Source of the DNA: SURF-25 sp040754255
GTDB lineage: Bacteria > Omnitrophota > Gorgyraeia > Gygaellales > Profunditerraquicolaceae
Length of the DNA: 30,031 nucleotides
Reading direction: 5' to 3'
Assembly: GCA_040754255.1 (NCBI GenBank)
Contig: JBFMDA010000014.1
Span: forward strand, 1-30,031
This document shows, in pieces, positions 1 through 8,986 of the stretch. Numbering within the stretch: the first letter of the stretch is position 1; each line of letters starts with the position of its first letter. The notes under the pieces were generated by a model, which searched no databases, was not told the DNA's origin, and was given only the letters and a program-made list of their open reading frames with translations. The translations under genes were made by a program, and so were the position numbers.

Positions 1-1
1 C

Positions 2-1555
2 ATAAGAAAAAATAAACGATACTGGGTTGTAGCTATTACCCTGCTGATACTCTTTGGCGCTGCGTTGAGGCTTTATAAACTCGGCTCGCCGACTTTAGAC
101 ACAGATGAAATCTCAAGCGTGCTTTTATCAAAAAGAGACATAGGTAAGATAGTATATCGCAGTTGGCATCCTGGTTCTAAGGATGATCTCGCCAAAGTAG
201 AAGAGCCGCCGCTTCCTTATGTATTGATTCACGCCTCTTTAAAAGCCCATGATTCTGATGCCATGGCAAGGCTTCCGTCGGCAATTCTTGGGGTTGCAGG
301 TATCTTGGCGATTTTTATTTTGGCGAAGCAATGGTTTAACGAAACAACTGCACTATGGTCGAGTTTTCTTTTGACCTTTTCGCTTTATCATATTTTTTAT
401 TCCCAGTTCGCAAGAGGATATGCTGGTTTTATGCTTTTTACAATGCTGTCTTTTTACTTTCTTTTACGATACACGCATAGCCCAAATCGGTTTACTTTCA
501 TGGGACTCATTCTTTCCAACGCAGGAGGGGTCTATTTCCATTATGCGATGTTGCATGTATTTATTATTGAATCAGTCTTTTTTTTCGTTTTCCCATTATG
601 TTTTGTCAATCCACACAGAAGAATTAAACCTTTGATGAAATCATTTCTCTTGTTATGTGGAGCGCTTTTTGCATTGAGTCTACCAGTTCTTCCTTCGATC
701 GCTTCTACGGTTCGTGGCCGCCTTGGGGGGGATACGCTCGCTTTTGAATTTAATTTTACCTATTTCAAAAACGTATTGTGCAGGTATGGAGCAGGAAACG
801 GGATTGCTTTTTATGTGTATATTTTTTTCGCGCTCGCAGGAATTTTTATGGGGCTAAAGAATGCGGGTAAGAGAAAAAGCATTCTTGCCCTTTTATTCTG
901 GTTGTGCGCCCCATTTTTATTAATTGCCGTTACGGGATATAAGTATGATTTCCATATTCGTTACTTTATCTACGTATTCCCTGCGTATATTCTGCTTTTA
1001 GCCAACGGGATTTCTTCTCTCGGGAGGGTAGTTGCCAGGCAATTGTCCAATGATAATAAAGGCAAAGTATTTTTTTCCCTTATTACGATTCTTCTTTTTT
1101 TAAGCTTCAGCATCATTCCATTAAGGTTGTATTATAGAATGCCGGCAAAAATGACAGACTGGAAGGCCATTGCCCGTTATATCGCAAGAAACTATTCTCC
1201 GGATAAAAGGGTGTATATTGAGAGTTCATTTTGTGTCCATGAGCTGGGGTATTATCTAGGTAAAACTAGTCCCGGAATAAAGCTGTATACAGTAGATGGC
1301 GACAAAGAAAAATTTAAACAGATTTGTGAGGATGAAAAGAACGACATTTGGTATGTTGACAACAGCCCGGTATTCGATTCGTTGGTATTTCGCTATTTCA
1401 ACAAGCGCATAGTATTCGGCTCACCTGTTTTCTATGAATTGGGGAAAAGGGAATTAATTGATTGGGACAAAAGTTGGTTTAGCCAGGCAAATATTAGGCG
1501 CTATTTCCCTTGCATTTACCTGAATTCCGCAGAAAAAGGAAAGGGAAGGCTATGA
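2..1555 (+). CDS. Glycosyltransferase family 39-like (GT-C) integral membrane protein, 5' end outside the window
   Basis: The frame is open to the left edge of the window, so the gene begins upstream; a TTG at 65 is the first permissible start in view but would delete the first membrane helix. The visible N-terminus has basic residues, a hydrophobic helix (visible residues about 8-24) and then the sequence RLYKLGSPTLDTDE. The acidic pair in this first outer loop is the usual metal/donor-binding site of GT39/PMT enzymes. About eight to ten further hydrophobic helices follow, then a soluble C-terminal domain of about 150 residues. By family such enzymes move a sugar from a polyprenyl-phosphate donor to an acceptor on the outer face of the inner membrane. 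The stop overlaps the next ATG in an ATGA junction, which suggests translational coupling. The general GT-C assignment is fairly secure; donor and acceptor are unknown. Confidence 0.75.
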   Translation: MRKNKRYWVVAITLLILFGAALRLYKLGSPTLDTDEISSVLLSKRDIGKIVYRSWHPGSKDDLAKVEEPPLPYVLIHASLKAHDSDAMARLPSAILGVAGILAIFILAKQWFNETTALWSSFLLTFSLYHIFYSQFARGYAGFMLFTMLSFYFLLRYTHSPNRFTFMGLILSNAGGVYFHYAMLHVFIIESVFFFVFPLCFVNPHRRIKPLMKSFLLLCGALFALSLPVLPSIASTVRGRLGGDTLAFEFNFTYFKNVLCRYGAGNGIAFYVYIFFALAGIFMGLKNAGKRKSILALLFWLCAPFLLIAVTGYKYDFHIRYFIYVFPAYILLLANGISSLGRVVARQLSNDNKGKVFFSLITILLFLSFSIIPLRLYYRMPAKMTDWKAIARYIARNYSPDKRVYIESSFCVHELGYYLGKTSPGIKLYTVDGDKEKFKQICEDEKNDIWYVDNSPVFDSLVFRYFNKRIVFGSPVFYELGKRELIDWDKSWFSQANIRRYFPCIYLNSAEKGKGRL

Positions 1556-2541
1556 GGTTGACTATATGGCTTATTGTTAAAACCGCAATAATCTGTGCTG
1601 TGCTTTTTTATCTTGCGGGCCAGTCCGTGTTCGATATCAAGGAAAGCGAATTTTTAGAGGAAAGGCAGATGATTGAGTTGGATGCGGCCGAAGTAAACGT
1701 AGAGCGGGACCTTCGTAAGGACGATTATTTTGTGAAGATCAAATACGTACGCCCACTTCTGCTAAAAAGCGTTGCGGTAAACGGCAAATCCGACGGTTTG
1801 GTGGAGCTGGAGAAGAAGAGGAAAGGCGTTGTCAACAACGAGGGGTTCTATGTCCCCAAGGGCCTTATCCGGGAAGGTAAGAATACTTTGACTTTTTCAT
1901 TTAACGAGAAATCCGACTTTAAGGCTGACGTGTTTCTTTCGAATTACCGTAAGAAAATAGGCTCAGGTATCTATATAGTGTTTAACGAAGACAGGAAGCC
2001 GATACGCGAATCCGAACGGGAAAACAGCTTTGTATTTATCATAGCGTACTACTTGGGGCTTTCTGTATTTGCCTGGCTTATTTGGAAGTATTTTTTTACT
2101 GTGGCGCACCGGCCGATTATGAAGCAGTTTACATCTTTGTCTATACCCTTTTTTATGCTGCTTTTTTTGTGGGTGAATAACCTTTTTAATTTCTACCGTA
2201 TTTACTTTACCCAAAGCTGTTTCTTTGCGTTTGCGTTCTTTACTGCCGCCGGCTGGTCCATTTTTATCAATTTTGAAAAATTAAAGTATGTTTTTTCTTT
2301 TCCCCGGAAACGACAATATTCTTTTAAGATAGAACTACCTGTGCGCGTGCGCTTTTTCCGTGTTAGCTTTGAGCATATTTTTATCCTCCTGTTTTTCATT
2401 ACTTTGTTTTTGTCTTCCATTTTTATCATTCTCGGAATGAAAGAAATTGCGGAAGAGTTTGCCAAGCTTGCAACTATTTTCTTGGCAGCCGGCATTTGTA
2501 TAAAAACGTCAATGTTTTTTAAATCCGAAGGGCCCCGATGA
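1552..2541 (+). CDS. Unrecognised membrane protein: one N-terminal helix, periplasmic domain, five C-terminal helices
   Basis: I do not recognise a family. The 329-residue protein has an N-terminal transmembrane segment (about 4-25) and a polar stretch (about 27-158) rich in alternating charged and beta-type residues, probably periplasmic. Hydrophobic helices follow at about 159-182, 189-212, 222-240, 274-296 and 304-322. I chose the ATG at 1552 because a purine-rich Shine-Dalgarno (GGAAAGGGAAGG) lies a few bases upstream; a TTG at 1510 would give a long overlap with the preceding gene. The start overlaps the upstream stop, and the gene's own stop overlaps the next ATG, so it sits inside a coupled trio with two GT-C-like proteins. 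A role as an accessory or partner of these transferases is inference from position only. Confidence 0.7.
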   Translation: MRLTIWLIVKTAIICAVLFYLAGQSVFDIKESEFLEERQMIELDAAEVNVERDLRKDDYFVKIKYVRPLLLKSVAVNGKSDGLVELEKKRKGVVNNEGFYVPKGLIREGKNTLTFSFNEKSDFKADVFLSNYRKKIGSGIYIVFNEDRKPIRESERENSFVFIIAYYLGLSVFAWLIWKYFFTVAHRPIMKQFTSLSIPFFMLLFLWVNNLFNFYRIYFTQSCFFAFAFFTAAGWSIFINFEKLKYVFSFPRKRQYSFKIELPVRVRFFRVSFEHIFILLFFITLFLSSIFIILGMKEIAEEFAKLATIFLAAGICIKTSMFFKSEGPR

Positions 2542-4319
2542 AGAAAATCCTGATTGTCGTTTTGATTTTTACCGGTTTAACGGCGGCAATGACGTTTCCT
2601 CTTATTAAGGGCCTCACATCGTCTTTCCCCGGGTTTCATAGCACCGATGAGCCGTATGGCGTATTGTGGTATTCCTGGTGGCTTAAGTATTCTTCGCTCC
2701 ACGGCCTTGCTTCTTACGTGTGCCCGTTTATTGCTGCGCCATTCGGCGTGGTCCTTAGCCAGGCGCCTCAGTATCCACTAAGCGATACTATTACCCGTTT
2801 GTCCACTATTGCCTTTGGGGCGGTAACGACCTATAATTTAGCGATTCTGTTTAGTTTTGTCCTGGCAGGGTTGTGTGCATACTTCCTTGTGTATCACATA
2901 ACCAAAGATTTTTTTGCTTCTGTGTACTCAGGGGTCATCTATTCTTTTTTGCCGTATCACTTCGCAAGGGCCTGGCAACACCCGAGCCTTGCCCAAATCC
3001 AATATTTTCCCTTATTGCTGCTATCGTTATTCCTGCTTAAAGAAAGAAACAACAGGTCCAGTGCTATACTCCTGGTGCTAAGCATTGCGCTCAGCGCGCT
3101 GTCGAGTTATTATTATCTTTATTTCTCGTTGATTATTGTCGGAGTTTATGCTATGTTCATTCTTATAATTGAGAAGAAAAAATCACTTCATACATTAAAA
3201 CTGTTATTGATTTGTATGGTGCTGGCTTGTATCGTGCTCATGCCTTTAGTATACCCGATTTTAAAGACGAGCTTTTCTCAGCAAAAAACCGCCTCAATGC
3301 TCGCCGGAGGATATATCAGGCCTTTTGAAGACCTCTTTTCGCAGTCTGCCAGGCCGTTGAGTTATCTTTTGCCTGCGAGCGTCCACCCGTTATTCGGCCG
3401 CTTTACCGAACGGTTCATCGGTTCACCCCTGTACGGCATGAGCTTTACCGAGCATACGTTGTATCTGGGTTTGACTCCGCTTTTGCTGGCTTTTATTGCG
3501 TTCCGGCAATGGCGCAGAAGGCGCAGGGCCCCTTCAGAAAACCGCGCCTTTGCGTATATTGGTTTCCTTGCCTTGCTTGCATTAATTGCGTGGCTTTTTT
3601 CTCAGCCTCCCTGGTGGAAGATAGGCGGATTAAAGCTGTACATGCCTTCAGTGTGTATGTACCGGGCGCTCCCTATGTTCAGGGCATATTGCCGGTTCGG
3701 CATTGTGGTGATGCTGGCAATCGCGGTCCTTGCGGGAATCGGCCTTGCGCTCATCAGGGCAAAATACAGGTCATCGCGTATCAAGGCCTTCATCGCCGTG
3801 GCTGCCTGTGCGGCGGTGCTTTTTGAATTCTGGAATTATCCGCTCTTTAAAGTCATTAACGTATCAAGAGTTCCCGCCGCATATCTGTGGCTCAAAAAAC
3901 AGCCCGGAGATTTTATTATTGCGGAATATCCGCTTGACACGGAATCACCCGATGAATTGTATAAATTCCATCAGACGGTACACGAGAAAAGGATTATCAA
4001 CGGAACGATCCCGAATACCCTCGCACACACCTTCGCTCAGTCCGTCGCACAATTATCGGATATTCGCACCGCAGCAACGTTGTACAGAATGGGCGTTAAA
4101 TATGTGGTAATCAACCGAGACGCGTATTTGAAAACCGGCCTCATTGAGCAGAGAGAGGAATTAGGAAGGATCCCTTCAAATCCCGCATTGAGGCTTGTTA
4201 AGAGCTTTCCCGGTCAAATGTGCCCGGATAAGGGTATCCGTTGTATTCTTGAAGGGGGAGTGATAGACATATACGAGGTAACGGCGGCTAGGTCTATGGG
4301 TAGGGAGAAAACGCTATGA
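2538..4319 (+). CDS. Large polytopic membrane protein, probable GT-C-type glycosyltransferase
   Basis: The 593-residue protein opens with a signal-anchor helix (about 3-22), then a first outer loop containing STDEPYGVLWYSWWLKY. Its acidic DE pair (residues 37-38) is in the place where GT-C enzymes carry their metal-binding acid. Roughly ten more hydrophobic helices run to about residue 440. A C-terminal soluble domain of about 150 residues follows (YLWLKKQPGDFIIAEYPLD and onward), which resembles the extracytoplasmic tail of membrane transferases related to YfhO or GT39. Both ends overlap neighbours by four bases (ATGA), which implies co-translation with the unknown membrane protein before it and the cytidylyltransferase after it. 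The family assignment is by topology and motif, not by a full signature. A flippase-like or non-catalytic membrane role cannot be excluded. Confidence 0.6.
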   Translation: MKKILIVVLIFTGLTAAMTFPLIKGLTSSFPGFHSTDEPYGVLWYSWWLKYSSLHGLASYVCPFIAAPFGVVLSQAPQYPLSDTITRLSTIAFGAVTTYNLAILFSFVLAGLCAYFLVYHITKDFFASVYSGVIYSFLPYHFARAWQHPSLAQIQYFPLLLLSLFLLKERNNRSSAILLVLSIALSALSSYYYLYFSLIIVGVYAMFILIIEKKKSLHTLKLLLICMVLACIVLMPLVYPILKTSFSQQKTASMLAGGYIRPFEDLFSQSARPLSYLLPASVHPLFGRFTERFIGSPLYGMSFTEHTLYLGLTPLLLAFIAFRQWRRRRRAPSENRAFAYIGFLALLALIAWLFSQPPWWKIGGLKLYMPSVCMYRALPMFRAYCRFGIVVMLAIAVLAGIGLALIRAKYRSSRIKAFIAVAACAAVLFEFWNYPLFKVINVSRVPAAYLWLKKQPGDFIIAEYPLDTESPDELYKFHQTVHEKRIINGTIPNTLAHTFAQSVAQLSDIRTAATLYRMGVKYVVINRDAYLKTGLIEQREELGRIPSNPALRLVKSFPGQMCPDKGIRCILEGGVIDIYEVTAARSMGREKTL

Positions 4320-5008
4320 GGGTAGTCATCTTATGCGGAGGAAAGGGCACGAGAATGGGCAGGGAGAAGCTGCCCAAACCGCTATTTCTTATAGGAGGCA
4401 AACCCATATTGTGGCATATCATGAATATGTACGACCATTACGGCCTTAATGATTTTATCCTTTGCCTTGGTTACGAGGGCCATAAGATACGAAATTACTT
4501 TTCAGGTCAGAAGAAATGGAAGATAGCTTTTGCGGATACCGGCATTGAAACAAACACCGGTGAAAGAATTAAAAGAATCAAGCATTTCATACGTGATGAT
4601 GTGTTTTGCGCTACGTACGGGGACGGTGTCAGTAACATTAATGTGCATGCACTGCTAAGGGCACATTCGCTTCACAACAAAATTGCCACTATTACCGTGG
4701 TAAAGCCGCACTCTCCTTTTGGAATTGTCGGGATTGATTCGCATACGCAGACAGTAACGCATTTTGAGGAAAAGCCGGTACTCGACCACTGGATAAACGG
4801 GGGTTTTTTTGTATTTAACAAAGCGCTGTTCGGGTATCTTAAAAAAGGCGATGTGTTGGAAAAAGATACTTTTTTAAGGCTGCTGCGCAATAAACAGATA
4901 GCAGCGTTTAAGCATGGCGGATTCTGGAAATGTATGGATACGTATAAGGATAACCTGGAACTGAACGAATTATGGAAGCGGAATATTGCACCATGGAGGG
5001 TATGGTAA
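4316..5008 (+). CDS. rfbF: Glucose-1-phosphate cytidylyltransferase (RfbF-like)
   Basis: This enzyme would couple CTP and glucose 1-phosphate to CDP-glucose, the entry step to CDP-dideoxyhexoses. The N-terminal nucleotide-binding signature is CGGKGTRM with KPLFLIGGKPILWHIM (about residues 7-36). It is followed by the RfbF-type stretch HYGLNDFILCLGYEGHKIRN, the ADTGIETNTGERIKR segment (about 73-87), the metal-binding GDG (102-104), EEKP (151-154), INGGFFVF and GFWKCMDT (202-209). The TGE-N-TGERIKR and GFW-MDT blocks are what distinguish RfbF from RmlA or GlmU. At 230 residues it is somewhat shorter than the usual ~257. It overlaps the upstream gene by four bases and is followed three bases later by a CDP-glucose 4,6-dehydratase, its expected pathway partner. 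Confidence 0.88.
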   Translation: MRVVILCGGKGTRMGREKLPKPLFLIGGKPILWHIMNMYDHYGLNDFILCLGYEGHKIRNYFSGQKKWKIAFADTGIETNTGERIKRIKHFIRDDVFCATYGDGVSNINVHALLRAHSLHNKIATITVVKPHSPFGIVGIDSHTQTVTHFEEKPVLDHWINGGFFVFNKALFGYLKKGDVLEKDTFLRLLRNKQIAAFKHGGFWKCMDTYKDNLELNELWKRNIAPWRVW

Positions 5009-5011
5009 GAA

Positions 5012-5992
5012 ATGAAAAATATATGGAAGGGAAAAGTAATAGTTATTACGGGCGCAAACGGATTTCTCGGCTCTCACCTGGTAAAGAGGGCGCTTGCGTA
5101 TAACGCCAAGGTGGTAGTATTGATTAAAGAGGATATTGCGCGTTCATTATTCAATATCGGAAAGCTTTATCGTAAGGTCACGGTAATCAGGGGGGACTTA
5201 AAAAACCGCAGGCTTATTACTTCGCTTTTTGCAAAGGATAAAGTTAGCCTTTGCTTGCATATAGCTGCTCAGGCTATTGTCGGGATAGCGAATAAGTCGC
5301 CGCTTGGGACATTGAGGACCAATATCGAAGGTACCTGGAATATTCTTGAGGCAGCCAGGGTGTACGGCGTAGGTGCGATGATAGTGGCGTCAAGCGATAA
5401 GGCCTACGGTGAGCACGAGAAGCTGCCGTATAAGGAGGATGCCCCGCTTCTCTCCTTGCACCCGTACGATGCATCGAAGGCCTGTGCGGATATACTAAGC
5501 CGGACTTATGCGCATACATATGCCATGCCCATCGGGGTCAGCCGTTGCGCCAATATTTATGGTCCGGGGGATTTCAATTTCAGCCGCATTATACCCGATA
5601 CCATGAAAGCAGTTATTAATGGCAAGAATCCGGTTATCCGCAGTGACGGCACTCCCCTAAGGGATTATGTGTTTATTGACGATATCGTAGACGCATATTA
5701 CAACCTTGCCCGAATGCTTTTTTTAAAGAAAGTTGGCTTCGGGGAGGCGTTCAATTTTGGAACCGGAAGAGCAATCCGCGTACTGGACCTCGTGTATAAG
5801 ATTATCAAGGTGTCCGAAAAATCAGGCCTTTCTCCGCGCATTATGAGCAAAGGAAAAATTAAGGGAGAAATCGAAAAGCAATACCTTTCAAGCGCAAAAG
5901 CGAAAAGGCTATTGGGATGGGAAGCAAAATATAACCTCGATCGGGGGCTCAAAGAGACATATGCCTACTACAGGGATTTTTTCAGGAAATAA
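5012..5992 (+). CDS. rfbG: CDP-glucose 4,6-dehydratase (RfbG-like SDR)
   Basis: The 326-residue protein is an extended short-chain dehydrogenase. The Rossmann motif GANGFLG lies at residues 14-20. The active-site region reads VASSDKAYGEHEKLPYKED (from about 125), and the catalytic Tyr/Lys pair is YDASK (Y152, K156). The segments AAQAIVGIANKSPLGT, HPYDASKACADILSRTYAHT and NPVIRSDGTPLRDYV are characteristic of CDP-glucose 4,6-dehydratase rather than dTDP- or GDP-sugar dehydratases. It would convert CDP-glucose to CDP-4-keto-6-deoxyglucose in the cytoplasm using bound NAD+. The position directly after rfbF supports the call. The length is slightly below the usual ~355. A GGAGGG at 4995-5000 serves as ribosome binding site. 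Confidence 0.88.
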   Translation: MKNIWKGKVIVITGANGFLGSHLVKRALAYNAKVVVLIKEDIARSLFNIGKLYRKVTVIRGDLKNRRLITSLFAKDKVSLCLHIAAQAIVGIANKSPLGTLRTNIEGTWNILEAARVYGVGAMIVASSDKAYGEHEKLPYKEDAPLLSLHPYDASKACADILSRTYAHTYAMPIGVSRCANIYGPGDFNFSRIIPDTMKAVINGKNPVIRSDGTPLRDYVFIDDIVDAYYNLARMLFLKKVGFGEAFNFGTGRAIRVLDLVYKIIKVSEKSGLSPRIMSKGKIKGEIEKQYLSSAKAKRLLGWEAKYNLDRGLKETYAYYRDFFRK

Positions 5993-6046
5993 CCGGGTTT
6001 TGTATGCCACTGCATGCCTAAAGAAGCGCATAAGGGAGGGGAGTTG

Positions 6047-6808
6047 ATGAGGAGAGTAATTTTTGCAATCTTGGTTCTGGCGGTCGCAATGTTTTTAGTG
6101 AGCAGTAAAATAAACAATGACCCTGCTGCGATATTGTCGTCTTTGTCCAAAAAGAACGCATCCGGGTCAACAGAATTAAAATATAAGGTTTATGTCTTGG
6201 GTGTTGTCCCGGCCGGAGAAGCGTTACTGACCGACAGGGGAGTGATAGAATTCAAAGGCAACAAGGTATATCATCTTCACGCGGTGGCTGAGAGCTCGCG
6301 TGTTTTCTCGCTGGTTTTTCACGGAAAAGCCCAGATGGATTCCTACGTTGATCCTGCGAGCATGCTGCCGGTTGCCTTTACGCAAAAAATAAGCCTTTCC
6401 GGAAAACCTGACAGGGAGAAAGAAGTAACGTACGACCAGGTGAAGAACGTAATGACGAGCGCCGGTATCAAGAGAGAGATCCTGCCTTGTACTCACGATG
6501 CCCTTTCCCTGGTATTTAGCCTCAGGAACGTCGATTTTAATGCTGTGCACACCATTGAATTTAATGTGAATACGAATCAAAAGAATTATATTTTAAGCGG
6601 AAACGTGCAAAAAAAAGAATTGCGGGTGAACCATACGCTTATCGAGGTTGCCCAGGCAAAAGCCGATATCAAAAGGCGCGACGGTAATCCGTATCACCAG
6701 TCTTCAATCGAGATGTTTTTGTGGGAAGCAAATAATAATATCCCTTTTTTGATGAAAATCTCTGCCAACGGCATCCCCATTACGGTAAAACTGGTAGAGG
6801 CACGTTAA
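6047..6808 (+). CDS. DUF3108 domain-containing exported protein
   Basis: I chose the ATG at 6047 because GGGAGGGG sits 6-7 bases upstream and it puts a clean signal/anchor helix (MRRVIFAILVLAVAMFLVSS) at the N-terminus; an upstream TTG at 6014 would bury it. The 253-residue protein then runs as a beta-rich domain: TELKYKVYVLGVVPAGEALL, a VDPASMLPVAFTQKI stretch, HDALSLVFSLRNVDF and a C-terminal PFLMKISANGIPITVKL. This matches the layout of DUF3108 proteins, which are periplasmic and often predicted to bind or shape outer-envelope lipids or glycans, though no biochemical role is established. It sits between sugar-nucleotide and membrane transferase genes, so an envelope role fits. Confidence 0.72.
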   Translation: MRRVIFAILVLAVAMFLVSSKINNDPAAILSSLSKKNASGSTELKYKVYVLGVVPAGEALLTDRGVIEFKGNKVYHLHAVAESSRVFSLVFHGKAQMDSYVDPASMLPVAFTQKISLSGKPDREKEVTYDQVKNVMTSAGIKREILPCTHDALSLVFSLRNVDFNAVHTIEFNVNTNQKNYILSGNVQKKELRVNHTLIEVAQAKADIKRRDGNPYHQSSIEMFLWEANNNIPFLMKISANGIPITVKLVEAR

Positions 6809-6868
6809 TCTTGTTCTTAGGTTGACAGGCACGCAAAAAAGGACAGGAAGGTAAAGGGCATTGTTGCA

Positions 6869-8986
6869 ATGATACTTCTGTTTTCAATGAACGCTATCGT
6901 AGTGCTTAGCGCCTTTATTTTGACCTATAAGGTGTTCAAGCTTAGCAGCGCAAGCGATTCTTTGATTGCCTTCATTTGTGTATACCTGGCGCAGATTGTT
7001 TGTTCGGAACTTGTGTTGGGGGTAATAGGCAAGCTTGATCTTAGAAACCTTATTTTCATCAACGCATTATTTTTATTACTTGTCAGTGCGTCTTTGCGCC
7101 GGACGGGTTATTTTTTCAGCAGGCCTGGGTTTAAAAACGCAGGTTCCGGCTTCTTGAAACGCAAGTCCGTGTTGTTGGTTTTTTCCGTGCTGGTAGGATT
7201 TGCGTTGGTCAAAGTCTCGATAAATTTATTAAATCCGCCTTTTGGCTGGGACAACCTGAATTACCACTTTACGTTTCCGGTCGAGTGGCTCAAGCACGGC
7301 AACCTGAACAACCCGATTACCGTATTCGATGAACCGGGGCCTACGTATTATCCTATTAACGGCAGCCTGTTCTTCTTATGGCTCATGTTCCCCTTGCGCA
7401 GCGTCTTTATCGCTGATCTGGGCCAGATCCCTTTCTTTTTCCTTGCATTTTTTTCGGTATACGCCCTTTCGCGCAAGTTTAAACTTAAACAACAATGGTC
7501 TTTTGTCGCTGCCTGCCTCTTTAGCCTTATACCGAACTATTTCAAACAGCTGGAAGTTGCATACGTCGATGTGATGGTAGCTGCGCTGTTTCTGGCATCC
7601 CTGAATGCGCTTTTTTCCTTGCGGGAGCATGTGTCCTTAAGAGGGACTTTGCTATTTGCAATTCCGCTTGGCCTGCTTATCGGGACCAAGACTGTGGGGT
7701 TGCCTTATTCGCTGCTGTTAATCGCACCTTTCGTATATATCCAGTTCGTAAACAGGGTCAATACAACCCGCTTTATTGCACACTTGAGTAGTGCCTTGGG
7801 CGTAGTGATAATTTTGGGGGGCTACAGCTACCTAAGGAACTGCTTTTCAACCGGCAATCCTTTATACCCGTTAGAAGTTAAGGCATTGGGACAAACTATT
7901 TTTAAAGGGGCGATGGACTTTTATACCTTCCGTGCGCATACGCTGCCGTCCGATTACAGCCTTTCCAAGATCCTTTTCCACGAAGGGCTTGGGTTGCAGG
8001 GGGTCTTGCTGATTTTACCGGCTGCCATCTTGGGCATCCCGCTGGCCTATGCAAAAAAACGGCACAGCCTCGGGATTGCGCATTTTTATTTTTTGGCTTT
8101 ACCGTTATTCCTATTCCTTATGTTTAGGTTCTTGATACCGCTGGCTAATGTGCGTTACCTGTATGCATTATTCGCAGTAGCAATAGTGGGCGCAGCGTAT
8201 ATTTGTAAACTCTATGCATTGCCTGAAAAAGCATTCTTTGCATTCGCAGGCTTGTGTGCGCTCTCATCAATCCCCGAACTCTCAAGCCGCCTGGAACTCA
8301 TTGCCGGGCTGCTCGCATCCGTAATAGTATTTCTTATTCTCCCCTTTTTGATAGAGCGAGTGTTCAATGTGAATTGGTTAAGGCAGCCTTTGGTGATTTA
8401 TACCGTATGCCTTGGCGTAATCATCCCGATGCTATTTCTGGAAAAGAATTATTCGGCGTATGAATTCCAAAGGTATACGCGCATGGTTAAATATTCGGGT
8501 TTTTGGCCGGATGCGACCGAAGCCTGGCTTTGGCTCAACGAACATTCAAGCGGCAGTGCAATTGCGTATGCGGGCAGGCCGGTCCCATTCCCGCTCTACG
8601 GCAGAGGTTTTAAGAATAATGTATATTACGTATCGGTTAACAGAACCGAACCGGCGCAATTGCATTTTTACCGCGGGAGTTTCTATCGCTGGGGGTATGA
8701 TTTTTTGACACTGCATAAAAGCCTGGAAGAAACGAATAATTACAGGGGGAATGCCGATTTTTCTGTGTGGTACAATAACCTCCGCAATAAAGAAATAGAG
8801 TATGTATTTGTATATTCGTTGCATCAGACCAAAGAGACGGTTTTCCCAATGGAAGAGCTTTGGGCGAATGCGCATCCCGAAAACTTCATCCTCGTCTTCC
8901 GGAACAATACGATACGGATTTACCAGTTGAATTGGCCCAGCGGCGTTCATCCATCTACAAAAGAGAGGCCATACTACGATGCCTAA
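6869..8986 (+). CDS. Large polytopic membrane protein, probable GT-C glycosyltransferase
   Basis: The 705-residue protein has about twelve hydrophobic helices followed by a C-terminal soluble domain from about residue 540. After the fourth or fifth helix the loop reads PPFGWDNLNYHFTFPVEW (about 123-140), with an acidic Asp128 and YH. This is a common signature of GT-C/ArnT-like proteins annotated as glycosyltransferase family 39, and a YYPINGSLFFLW segment of similar character follows. Such enzymes use polyprenyl-phosphate sugars on the periplasmic face. GGACAGGAAGG upstream of the ATG at 6869 can act as ribosome binding site. Its stop overlaps the start of the DPM1-like GT2 by eight bases. 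That GT2 may supply its polyprenyl-phosphate-sugar donor, a common functional pairing. Confidence 0.68.
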   Translation: MILLFSMNAIVVLSAFILTYKVFKLSSASDSLIAFICVYLAQIVCSELVLGVIGKLDLRNLIFINALFLLLVSASLRRTGYFFSRPGFKNAGSGFLKRKSVLLVFSVLVGFALVKVSINLLNPPFGWDNLNYHFTFPVEWLKHGNLNNPITVFDEPGPTYYPINGSLFFLWLMFPLRSVFIADLGQIPFFFLAFFSVYALSRKFKLKQQWSFVAACLFSLIPNYFKQLEVAYVDVMVAALFLASLNALFSLREHVSLRGTLLFAIPLGLLIGTKTVGLPYSLLLIAPFVYIQFVNRVNTTRFIAHLSSALGVVIILGGYSYLRNCFSTGNPLYPLEVKALGQTIFKGAMDFYTFRAHTLPSDYSLSKILFHEGLGLQGVLLILPAAILGIPLAYAKKRHSLGIAHFYFLALPLFLFLMFRFLIPLANVRYLYALFAVAIVGAAYICKLYALPEKAFFAFAGLCALSSIPELSSRLELIAGLLASVIVFLILPFLIERVFNVNWLRQPLVIYTVCLGVIIPMLFLEKNYSAYEFQRYTRMVKYSGFWPDATEAWLWLNEHSSGSAIAYAGRPVPFPLYGRGFKNNVYYVSVNRTEPAQLHFYRGSFYRWGYDFLTLHKSLEETNNYRGNADFSVWYNNLRNKEIEYVFVYSLHQTKETVFPMEELWANAHPENFILVFRNNTIRIYQLNWPSGVHPSTKERPYYDA

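Noticed and set aside
65..67. TTG at 65 as start of the first gene
   Set aside because: The frame is open to the window edge and upstream codons encode a membrane helix typical of the family, so the gene begins outside the window.
6822..6850. TTGACA upstream of the 6869 gene as a promoter -35
   Set aside because: No sequence resembling TATAAT lies 15-19 bases downstream, and the stretch is purine-rich.
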